A stretch of 13,349 nt of DNA, taken from assembly GCA_945871335.1 (NCBI GenBank), contig CAMBWM010000041.1, forward strand, positions 1-13,349. Reading direction: 5' to 3'. This document shows, piece after piece, positions 1 to 6,400 of this stretch. Below the pieces are notes generated by a model. The model was given only the letters and a program-made list of their open reading frames with translations, did no database searches and was not told the DNA's origin. Origin of the DNA: Polaromonas sp. YR568 (GTDB taxonomy: Bacteria > Pseudomonadota > Gammaproteobacteria > Burkholderiales > Burkholderiaceae). The stretch's first letter is position 1. Each line of letters starts with the position of its first letter. The translations under genes and the position numbers were made by a program.

Positions 1-1
1 C

Positions 2-1567
2 AACAGGAGCGGTATGTTGGCTCTACTGGAACGCGTGCGTGCCTATGAGAAGCGAACCGTAGAAAAATCGGCTGGATCGCGTGGTAGGTTCGAAAAGCGT
101 AAGCAACTGCTGCCGCGCGAACGCCTGTCGTTGTTGCTGGATCCAGGCACGCCGTTTCTTGAGCTTTCTTCTCTGGCCGGACTTGGCCTGGATAACCAGG
201 ATCTTGACAAGAGCGTGCCCGGCGGAGGCGTTATCGCGGGCATCGGAACCGTTTCGGGTATGCACTGCATGATCAATGCCTCGGACTCCGGGATCGATGC
301 AGGTGCCCTGCAACCCATGGGATTGGACAAGCAGTTGCGCGTTCAGGAAATTGCGCTCGAGAACAAGTTGCCCTATGTTCAGCTGGTTGAGAGTGCGGGC
401 GCCAACCTCCTTGCCTATCGAGTGGAAGAGTTTGTACGCGGTGGCAACCTGTTTCGCAACATCGCTCGTATGTCGGCGGCTGGGTTGCCCGTGGTGACAG
501 TGACCCATGGTTCGTCCACTGCAGGCGGGGCATACCAGACGGGGCTCTCCGACTACATCATCATGGTGCGCGACCGATCGCGGGCTTTCCTTGCTGGCCC
601 GCCCCTGCTGAAAGCGGCGACTGGCGAAGTAGCCACCGAAGAAGAACTCGGTGGTGCGGTGATGCACACCGCCATATCGGGTCTGGGTGACTACCTGGCT
701 GAAGACGATCGGGATGCGATCCGGATCGCACGCGAAGTGCTAGCCCAGATCGAGTGGACGCGCGACAGTAACACGGCTCTGCGCAGTTTCAAGCCACCCA
801 AGTACGACGCAGAAGAACTGCTCGGCATCATGCCGATGGACTACAAGCGGCCTGTTGATATGAAGCAGGTCATAGCCCGCATCGCTGACGATTCGGATTT
901 TCTGGAGTTTGGCGCCAACTACGGTAGTGCCACTGTGTGTGGGCACATCAAGATCGAGGGCTGGCCGGTTGGGATCGTTACCAACAACGGTCCGATCGAC
1001 ACCGCTGGCGCCGCCAAGGCCACCCACTTCATTCAGGCCTGCTGTCAGAGTAAGACCCCCATCCTTTACCTTAACAACACAACAGGTTTCATGGTGGGTA
1101 GGGCTTTCGAAGAGGCCGGAATCATCAAGCACGGCTCAAAGATGATCCAGGCCGTTACCAACGCCACCGTGCCGCAGATCACCATCTACTGTGGCGCTTC
1201 CTTCGGTGCTGGCAACTATGGCATGTGCGGCAGGGGGTTTCATCCGCGTTTTTGCTTCTCGTGGCCCAACGCCAAGACGGCCGTCATGGGTGGCGAGCAG
1301 GCGGCCAAGACTATGGCCATAGTGACCGAGGCAGCCATGCAGCGTAAGGGTGTTGTCGATCAGAAAGAGCTGGACAAGCTTCAGGAGCGCATCATCGACC
1401 GCTTTGATCGGCAGATGAGCGTGTTTGTGACCAGCGCACATGTGCTGGATGACGGTGTGATTGACCCACGAGACACACGTGCCGTACTGGTCAAGGTGCT
1501 GGCTATTTGCCGAGATGGTGACGCGCGCGCGCCCCAGGGGATCCAATTTTCTGTGGCCCGACCATAG
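2..1567 (+). CDS. atuC: Acyl-CoA carboxylase beta subunit, geranyl-CoA carboxylase-like (5' end cut by window)
   Basis: Carboxyltransferase subunit of a biotin-dependent acyl-CoA carboxylase. It moves CO2 from carboxybiotin to a 3-methyl-2-enoyl-CoA in the cytoplasm. Counting from the ATG at 14, the first crotonase-like half carries the oxyanion motif HGSSTAGGAY (about 165-174), then FLAGPPLLKAATGE. The second half carries NNTTGFMVG and GASFGAGNYGMCGR (about 394-407). The stretch AGANLLAYRVEEFVRGG resembles what I recall of geranyl-CoA carboxylases, where methylcrotonyl-CoA carboxylases have a PRQDEVFPDREHFG-like segment, so geranyl-type is preferred. The ATG at 14 has an AGGAG at 5-9, but the codons before it read N-R-S-G. 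Family members have a similar NRAAMLAL stretch well inside the protein, so the true start is probably upstream of the window. Class is near certain; the atuC assignment is less so. Confidence 0.88.
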   Translation, partial: NRSGMLALLERVRAYEKRTVEKSAGSRGRFEKRKQLLPRERLSLLLDPGTPFLELSSLAGLGLDNQDLDKSVPGGGVIAGIGTVSGMHCMINASDSGIDAGALQPMGLDKQLRVQEIALENKLPYVQLVESAGANLLAYRVEEFVRGGNLFRNIARMSAAGLPVVTVTHGSSTAGGAYQTGLSDYIIMVRDRSRAFLAGPPLLKAATGEVATEEELGGAVMHTAISGLGDYLAEDDRDAIRIAREVLAQIEWTRDSNTALRSFKPPKYDAEELLGIMPMDYKRPVDMKQVIARIADDSDFLEFGANYGSATVCGHIKIEGWPVGIVTNNGPIDTAGAAKATHFIQACCQSKTPILYLNNTTGFMVGRAFEEAGIIKHGSKMIQAVTNATVPQITIYCGASFGAGNYGMCGRGFHPRFCFSWPNAKTAVMGGEQAAKTMAIVTEAAMQRKGVVDQKELDKLQERIIDRFDRQMSVFVTSAHVLDDGVIDPRDTRAVLVKVLAICRDGDARAPQGIQFSVARP

Positions 1568-1584
1568 GCCGAAGGAGCGTCGGT

Positions 1585-1611
1585 ATGAACTTTACCCAAG
1601 AACACGAATAG
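1585..1611 (+). pseudogene. Probable remnant of an acyl-CoA dehydrogenase gene start (atuD-like)
   Basis: A good ribosome site, GAAGGAG at 1571-1577, precedes ATG 1585. The frame reads MNFTQEHE and then stops at TAG 1609-1611. MNFT(Q/E)EHE is a familiar opening of acyl-CoA dehydrogenases, which normally continue with an (A/E)LRR..V..F segment. Nothing after the stop in any frame continues such a protein before the next gene at 1643. In Pseudomonas the order atuC-atuD-atuE-atuF places a dehydrogenase and a hydratase exactly here. The reading is that an internal deletion removed those genes and left the start of the first one. This is inference from eight codons plus context; a chance short frame remains possible. 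Confidence 0.5.
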
Positions 1612-1642
1612 CTTCCATCTACTTTCATGAGACGCACCGACC

Positions 1643-3625
1643 ATGTCCGCAGCCACCCCTTTCTCCAAAGTCCTGATTGCCAACCGAGGAGAGATTGCCT
1701 TGCGCGTCATGCGCAGCGCCCGTGCACAGGGTTACCGTACGGTCGCCGTGTATTCGACAGCCGACGCCAATGCCCGTCATGTGATGGAGGCGGATCAGGC
1801 GGTTTGCATCGGTGAGGCGCTGCCGACCCAGTCGTACCTGCGCATTCCGGCCTTGATCGAAGCGGCTCTCCTGACGGGCGCCGACGCCATTCATCCAGGC
1901 TATGGGTTTCTTGCGGAAAGAGAGGATTTTGCACAAGCCTGCCAGGACGCGGGTCTAGTTTTCATCGGGCCTTCAGCTAAAGCAATTCTTTCGATGGGAA
2001 ACAAGGCTGTTGCAAAAGAACTGATGATCGCAGCTGGTGTGCCGTGCATTCCTGGCTACCAAGGGAAGAATCAGAGCGAACATCATCTGAGCCAGGAGGC
2101 CGGTCGCATCGGTTATCCAGTGATGATCAAGGCGGTGGCCGGTGGAGGTGGCCTAGGAATGCGCCTAGTGAACAACGCAGCCGAATTCACCGAACATTTG
2201 AGAAGCGCCAAGTCTGAAGCCAAGAATGCGTTTGGTGACGCCACTGTGATTCTGGAACGCGCCATCGTTGAACCTCGTCACATAGAGATTCAGGTCTTCG
2301 CGGACCGCCACGGCAATGCAATTCATCTTGGAGAGCGTGACTGTTCGGTGCAGCGCCGTCACCAGAAAGTGATCGAAGAGGCGCCATCGCCTGCCGTTTC
2401 CGCCGAGCTGCGCGAGCGCATGGGCGACACCGCAGTGACCGCTGTGAAGGCCATTCGTTACGAGGGCGCGGGAACACTAGAGTTCCTGTTGGACCAGGAT
2501 GGAAACTTTTTCTTCATGGAGATGAACACTCGGCTGCAGGTGGAACACCCGGTGACTGAAGCCATAACCGGCCTTGACTTGGTGGCCTTGCAATTGCGCG
2601 TGGCCGCCGGCGAGCCGCTCCCGTTATCGCAATCCGACGTGCGCTTTAGCGGCCACGCCATTGAGGTCCGTCTATGCGCCGAAGACGCCGAAAAGGGCTT
2701 CCTGCCGCAAAGCGGGGTCATGAGTCTATGGCAGATGCCGCCTCAGTTGCGCGTGGAGCATTCGCTGTCTTCAGGCGCTGACATTCCGCCTTTCTACGAC
2801 TCCATGATCGCTAAGCTAGTGGCACACGGCGGTAACCGACAAGAGGCGTTGCGCAAGCTGTTGATTGGGTTGCAAGATGTCGTCGCCCTGGGCGTGAAAA
2901 CCAACCAGCTGTTTTTGTCGCGCTGTCTAGCCCATCCAGTGTTCATTGACGGTGGTGCAACCACAGCCTTCATTGCGCAGAACCAGAACACCTTGCTGCA
3001 GGAGGATGCCGATGTCCAATCCATTGCGGTTGCTCTGTCGGCTGCGCTGCTGGTGGAAACGGCCAGCGGTGCTAAGGCGCCTGGTCAAGGGCGCCGACTC
3101 ACCCATAGCCTGGCTATCCATGTGAAATTCGAAATCAATGCGAAAGTGTGCGACGTTGCCTTGACCCACCAAGGGCAGCACCGCTACCTGGCGTTGTCCG
3201 AGGGCAGAATATTCGATGTGAACCTAATTAAAATTGGTTCTGACAATGCGCGCTTCATTGTGGATGGCCTAATGGAGAGCGTGGTCTTTACTGTGCAAGG
3301 TACACGCCTATTGATGCGCTATCGGGGCACAGCGTTTGATGTGATTGACCGCACGCTTGCTACGACCACGCGCCAGGACAGTGCGGGTCTCAGCGACGGG
3401 AAGCTGCGTGCCTCCATGAACGGCCGTGTGGTTGCCGTGCAGGTCGCAGTGGGTGATCGCGTTGAAATGGGGCAATCAATGGTGACGCTCGAAGCCATGA
3501 AGATGGAGCACATTCACACGGCCCCCATGGCGGGCACGGTGAAGAAACTAAATGTCGCCCCGGGTGAACAAGTTCTGACTAGTTGCGTGGTGGCGGAAAT
3601 CGAGATCTACGGTGGTGCCAGTTGA
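1643..3625 (+). CDS. atuF: Acyl-CoA carboxylase alpha subunit (biotin carboxylase + biotin carrier), geranyl-CoA carboxylase-like
   Basis: A 660-residue protein that carboxylates its own biotin with ATP and bicarbonate and hands the carboxyl group to the beta subunit encoded just upstream. The biotin carboxylase half (about 5-450) starts with KVLIANRGEIALRV. It has the ATP-grasp glycine loop after Lys163 (GGGGLGMR, 167-174), ERDCSVQRRHQKVIEEAPSP, and MEMNTRLQVEHPVTE with the catalytic Glu293, Asn295 and Arg297 (E. coli 288, 290, 292). A poorly conserved linker follows. The biotin carrier domain occupies about the last 75 residues, with EAMKMEH and biotin-accepting Lys620. The loop has Leu171 where Lys or Arg is usual. 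The ATG at 1643 has only a weak GAGAC upstream, and the 75-base gap from the beta gene holds the probable dehydrogenase remnant. Acetyl-, propionyl- or methylcrotonyl-CoA carboxylase alpha are alternatives by this subunit alone; the partner favours geranyl-type. Confidence 0.9.
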   Translation: MSAATPFSKVLIANRGEIALRVMRSARAQGYRTVAVYSTADANARHVMEADQAVCIGEALPTQSYLRIPALIEAALLTGADAIHPGYGFLAEREDFAQACQDAGLVFIGPSAKAILSMGNKAVAKELMIAAGVPCIPGYQGKNQSEHHLSQEAGRIGYPVMIKAVAGGGGLGMRLVNNAAEFTEHLRSAKSEAKNAFGDATVILERAIVEPRHIEIQVFADRHGNAIHLGERDCSVQRRHQKVIEEAPSPAVSAELRERMGDTAVTAVKAIRYEGAGTLEFLLDQDGNFFFMEMNTRLQVEHPVTEAITGLDLVALQLRVAAGEPLPLSQSDVRFSGHAIEVRLCAEDAEKGFLPQSGVMSLWQMPPQLRVEHSLSSGADIPPFYDSMIAKLVAHGGNRQEALRKLLIGLQDVVALGVKTNQLFLSRCLAHPVFIDGGATTAFIAQNQNTLLQEDADVQSIAVALSAALLVETASGAKAPGQGRRLTHSLAIHVKFEINAKVCDVALTHQGQHRYLALSEGRIFDVNLIKIGSDNARFIVDGLMESVVFTVQGTRLLMRYRGTAFDVIDRTLATTTRQDSAGLSDGKLRASMNGRVVAVQVAVGDRVEMGQSMVTLEAMKMEHIHTAPMAGTVKKLNVAPGEQVLTSCVVAEIEIYGGAS

Positions 3626-3749
3626 GCGAAGAAATTGTTCTATATGAGCTGAGGGCAGCTGCGTTCTGGATTACTCTAAACAGCCTTGACAAGAGCAATG
3701 TTCAATGAGGAGCGCAAGCCCGTCTGTACCGGACGCTGAGCGTTGCACC

Positions 3750-3768
3750 GTCCTTGTTGGACTTTTTT
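3750..3768 (+). terminator. Weak candidate intrinsic terminator
   Basis: GTCC (3750-3753), loop TTGTT, GGAC (3759-3762), followed directly by six T (3763-3768). The layout is right for a factor-independent terminator of the carboxylase unit, but a four-pair stem is short. Confidence 0.3.
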
Positions 3769-3787
3769 AACCTACCCCACCCCGTTC

Positions 3788-3793
3788 AAAGGA
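3788..3793 (+). promoter_or_regulatory. Ribosome binding site fixing the ATG 3799 start
   Basis: AAAGGA ends five bases before ATG 3799. The frame is open further up to a TTG at 3754, but that codon has no ribosome site, sits within the terminator-like hairpin, and would add 15 residues unlike the family. ATG 3799 is therefore chosen. Confidence 0.75.
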
Positions 3794-3798
3794 TATCC

Positions 3799-5007
3799 AT
3801 GTCGTTCGACCCCTCTCCTAAAGTGCAGGACCTCCAGCGCCGACTCCATGCTTTCATGGACGAGCATATTTATGTTAACGAAGCGCGTCACATTGAAGAG
3901 GCCGAACGCCTAGGCCCATGGCAGGTGCTGCCGCTGATTGAGGAGCTAAAGCCCCTGGCGCGTACCGCCGGTTTGTGGAACCTGTTTCTGCCCGAATCTC
4001 CACACGGTGCAGGTTTGACCAACCTCGAATACGCGCCATTGTGCGAAATCATGGGCCGCTCACTGCTCGCTCCTGAAGTCTTCAACTGCTCCGCTCCCGA
4101 CACCGGCAACATGGAGGTGCTGGCGCGCTACGGGACCCCCGAGCAGCAGGCGCAATGGTTGAAGCCATTGCTAGCCGGTGAAATCCGCTCGTGTTTCGCC
4201 ATGACTGAACCTGAGGTGGCGTCGAGTGACGCGACCAACATTGCTTCGACCATTATTCGTGACGGTGACGAGTACGTGGTCAACGGCCTCAAGTGGTACA
4301 CCACCAACGCCACCGATCCGCGCTGCAAAATTGCGATCTTCATGGGAAAAAACGATCCGGACAACCAAGACCGCCACAAGCAGCAGTCGATGATTCTGGT
4401 GCCCATGGATTCGCCTGGCGTTAAGGTGGTGCGTGCGCTGCCGGTGTTTGGCTACTACGGTATGCCTGATCGCGCCTCTGAGGTGTTGTTTGACCATGTG
4501 CGCGTGCCTATCAACAACTTGTTGCTTGGCGAAGGCCGAGGTTTCGAAATTGCCCAGGGTCGCCTTGGCCCGGGCCGCATTCACCATTGCATGCGCCAGA
4601 TCGGTCTGGCCGAACGCGCATTGCAGCGTATGTGCGAACGCAGCCTTTCCCGCGTCGCTTTCGGTAAGCCAGTGGCTCAGCAGGGCGTGACGGTGGAGCG
4701 CATCGCCGAGGCACGCATAATGATCGAGCAAGCTAGGCTGTTGACACTAAATACGGCTCATCGTATGGACACTGTGGGCAACAAAGTGGCCCAGACTGAA
4801 ATCGCGATGATTAAGGTCGCTGTGCCCAACATGGCGTCCCAGGTGATCGACTGGTCGATTCAGGCACATGGCGGCGGAGGCACCAATAACGACTTTGGTC
4901 TTGCTCATGCCTACGCAATGTCGCGGGTGCTGCGCTTGGCCGATGGCCCAGACGAGGTGCATCGCAACCAAATTGGCAAACTAGAATTGCGAAAGTACCA
5001 AAAGTGA
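3799..5007 (+). CDS. Acyl-CoA dehydrogenase, ACAD10/ACAD11-like group
   Basis: A 402-residue flavoprotein expected to oxidise an acyl-CoA to the trans-2-enoyl-CoA, passing electrons to electron-transfer flavoprotein. The N-terminal helical domain ends in [16 protein letters not shown], the usual FAD-contacting (A)MTEP strand. The beta domain follows ([12 protein letters not shown]...), then the C-terminal helical domain with [11 protein letters not shown] and QAHGGGGTN. The closing [17 protein letters not shown] motif is typical of the ACAD10/11-like subgroup. There Asp382 stands where most acyl-CoA dehydrogenases have the catalytic Glu of YEGT; this position match is from memory of the families. 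It is clearly not the protein expected from the MNFTQEHE remnant, so it may replace the lost atuD-type enzyme. Substrate not determinable; a branched-chain acyl-CoA is likely from context. Confidence 0.92.
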   Translation: MSFDPSPKVQDLQRRLHAFMDEHIYVNEARHIEEAERLGPWQVLPLIEELKPLARTAGLWNLFLPESPHGAGLTNLEYAPLCEIMGRSLLAPEVFNCSAPDTGNMEVLARYGTPEQQAQWLKPLLAGEIRSCFAMTEPEVASSDATNIASTIIRDGDEYVVNGLKWYTTNATDPRCKIAIFMGKNDPDNQDRHKQQSMILVPMDSPGVKVVRALPVFGYYGMPDRASEVLFDHVRVPINNLLLGEGRGFEIAQGRLGPGRIHHCMRQIGLAERALQRMCERSLSRVAFGKPVAQQGVTVERIAEARIMIEQARLLTLNTAHRMDTVGNKVAQTEIAMIKVAVPNMASQVIDWSIQAHGGGGTNNDFGLAHAYAMSRVLRLADGPDEVHRNQIGKLELRKYQK

Positions 5008-5032
5008 TTTCTGATAACTAGGGAAATCACTT
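5002..5032. repeat. Perfect 10-bp inverted repeat over the end of the dehydrogenase gene
   Basis: Left arm AAGTGATTTC (5002-5011) and right arm GAAATCACTT (5023-5032) with 11 bases between. The left arm contains the TGA stop of the dehydrogenase gene (5005-5007). There is no T-run after it, so it is not a standard intrinsic terminator. It could be an mRNA 3'-end hairpin or an operator for the regulator gene that starts 100 bases further on. Confidence 0.7.
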
Positions 5033-5065
5033 GGAGATGCACCAACGAACGTAGCAAACTGACGC

Positions 5066-5094
5066 TTGACGAAGGGCGTACTACCCAGTAGGCT
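5066..5094 (+). promoter_or_regulatory. Candidate sigma-70 promoter for the AraC-family gene
   Basis: TTGACG (5066-5071) and, after 17 bases, TAGGCT (5089-5094). The -35 box is five of six to consensus; the -10 box has only three matches. It lies 37 bases before the regulator's ATG and after the inverted repeat, which suits a separate transcript for the regulator. Confidence 0.3.
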
Positions 5095-5131
5095 TTAACT
5101 ACATTTAAATCAAGAATCGTGGAGACAAACA

Positions 5132-5944
5132 ATGCAGTCTGTCAGCCCTGTTGCTAAGTCAACTGGTTCCGATCGTCTGATGTGGATAACCGCTGACCGA
5201 GTGTTTTATTTTGGTCTTTTGGGGTCGCCGACTGTTCGACAAATGGGATCTGTGCTTGTCTACGTTTCGGTTGCGGGCTCTGCGATTCGCATTCGGCTAG
5301 AAGGTGGTGAATGGCAGCGAACTGAAATGGCGGTTGTGCCACCCTATGTTCCTCATCAGGTCATGTCGGAATCGCGCATGGTCAATGTAGTGAAAGTCGA
5401 GGCTGAAACCGTTGATCTCGGCGCCTTGCCCTTGGAATTGTGTGGTCGTGGGGCAATGGATGCACCTGAATTTGTGAGTCGCGTGCGCGAACGTGCGTGG
5501 CAGTTACCTGTCGGCGCTAAAGTCGTGAACCTGTTGGACCTCGACTTTGACCTTGCCGTGTTCGGCGCAAAGTTGCCTACCCGCATTATTGATCGACGAA
5601 TTCTGGCTGTTCTAGGTCGTATCAAGCAAGACCCCTCGGCACCAGCGGTCGCCAAAGAGTACGCTGCCATGGCGCATCTTTCTTTTTCTCGCTTCCTGCA
5701 TCTTTTTAAACAAGAAGTTGGTGCTCCATTTCGGAGTTTTCGCACTTGGAAGCGTGCTCGAAACCTGCTGAACTATGTGGTGCATAAGGACTGCAACTTG
5801 TCCTACATCGCCCTTGATACTGGCTACCCCGACTCCACGCATTTCAGTCATTCGATCCGGCAAGTTTACGGGCTTAAACCCAGCGAAATCTTTGCTGGAT
5901 CGCGGCGACTAGCTGTGCATTGTCAGACGATATCCATGCACTGA
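5132..5944 (+). CDS. AraC-family transcriptional regulator
   Basis: A 270-residue DNA-binding regulator, probably sensing a pathway compound. The C-terminal 100 residues form the AraC/XylS double helix-turn-helix. The first helix-turn-helix lies around 172-200 (VAKEYAAMAHLSFSRFLHLF). The second is at 223-255 (LSYIALDTGYPDSTHFSHS, then IRQVYGLKPSEI), with the GY.D..HF..F/R.YG..P family signature. The N-terminal part (about 35-80) is rich in short beta strands and contains VPPYVPHQV, which fits a cupin-like effector domain. GGAG at 5121-5124 is seven bases before ATG 5132. It is a lone gene between the dehydrogenase and the dienoyl-CoA reductase. Its targets are inferred: the sequence shared upstream of the reductase and TRAP genes is a candidate site. 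Confidence 0.93.
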   Translation: MQSVSPVAKSTGSDRLMWITADRVFYFGLLGSPTVRQMGSVLVYVSVAGSAIRIRLEGGEWQRTEMAVVPPYVPHQVMSESRMVNVVKVEAETVDLGALPLELCGRGAMDAPEFVSRVRERAWQLPVGAKVVNLLDLDFDLAVFGAKLPTRIIDRRILAVLGRIKQDPSAPAVAKEYAAMAHLSFSRFLHLFKQEVGAPFRSFRTWKRARNLLNYVVHKDCNLSYIALDTGYPDSTHFSHSIRQVYGLKPSEIFAGSRRLAVHCQTISMH

Positions 5945-6400
5945 ACGGTGCTCGGCCATTGGTTGTTCACAATACAAAACAATCCAATAGCGCACCGCAA
6001 GGTTTAGATCTTACGGGGCTTTCACTTTGTGCCAAGCTCATTGTGCATGTGATGCCTTCGCTGGCATTCTTGACGTGGCGGCCGACATGGGCCTGCTCGC
6101 GAAATTGGGTCTAATTACGTATCGCGCAACTGGAGTTCACATACGCTGACTAGCGAATTCGACTGTCCATGTCACTGGCTAGCCTCCAATGTAAACAGAT
6201 GCTGTTGCATCAAGTTTTCTGCCACCAAATCTGTGACGTTCTGGTGCATGAAACCTCGCAATCGGCATATTTGTTCGAGCGAGGTTGATGCGGCAAGTTG
6301 TGAATTCGAGGGGCTGTCGGTTGGCCAGTTGACACAAGACACATGGGCTCTGAGTCGGAAATAATATTTCGATGTCTGAGCTACACACGAGGTATCTGCT
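5945..6400 (+). other. 456-base region without a supported gene
   Basis: No convincing gene on either strand; the short open frames here have no ribosome site or recognisable motif. A stretch about 5991-6149 in one + frame ends ...LLAKLGLITYRATGVHIR and a stop. Its third codon positions are G/C-rich around 6049-6110, so it could be the tail of a decayed gene, but I do not recognise it. The 3' part holds the conserved 19-base sequence (6323-6341) and the leader of the reductase gene, with an ACGAGG ribosome site at 6387-6392. Confidence 0.5.
6323..6341 (+). promoter_or_regulatory. Conserved 19-base upstream element, copy 1
   Basis: Reads GGCCAGTTGACACAAGACA. It matches 17 of 19 bases of the copy at 8509-8527, written together as GRCCAGTTRACACAAGACA. 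It starts 78 bases before the reductase ATG. It includes TTGACA (6329-6334), a perfect -35 hexamer, but no good -10 hexamer follows at 16-18 bases, so an activator-dependent promoter or an operator is more likely than a plain promoter. Confidence 0.55.

Larger units (their letters stand above)
3626..3798 (+). other. Intergenic region between carboxylase alpha and acyl-CoA dehydrogenase genes
   Basis: No gene is seen. It holds a small terminator-like hairpin (3750-3768) and the ribosome site of the next gene (3788-3793). A TTGACA at 3686-3691 could be a -35 box, but no acceptable -10 box lies 16-18 bases downstream. The break separates the carboxylase unit from the dehydrogenase gene, so they may be separate transcripts. 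Confidence 0.5.

Noticed and set aside
3681..3697. CAGCCTTGACAAGAGCA upstream of the dehydrogenase as a third copy of the shared element
   Set aside because: It needs gaps to align with the 19-base element and mostly shares only a TTGACA-like core; a similar CTTGACAAGAGC occurs inside the beta subunit gene near 203, so it is likely chance.
4171..4731. Minus-strand open frame of 186 codons opposite the dehydrogenase
   Set aside because: Shadow of a strongly conserved gene; no motif or ribosome site.
5920..6114. Short + strand open frame overlapping the end of the regulator gene
   Set aside because: No ribosome site or motif, and the start is inside the regulator's coding sequence.
6329..6367. 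TTGACA 6329-6334 with TAATAT 6362-6367 as a sigma-70 promoter
   Set aside because: The spacer is 27 bases, far too long; no acceptable -10 hexamer occurs at 16-18 bases.
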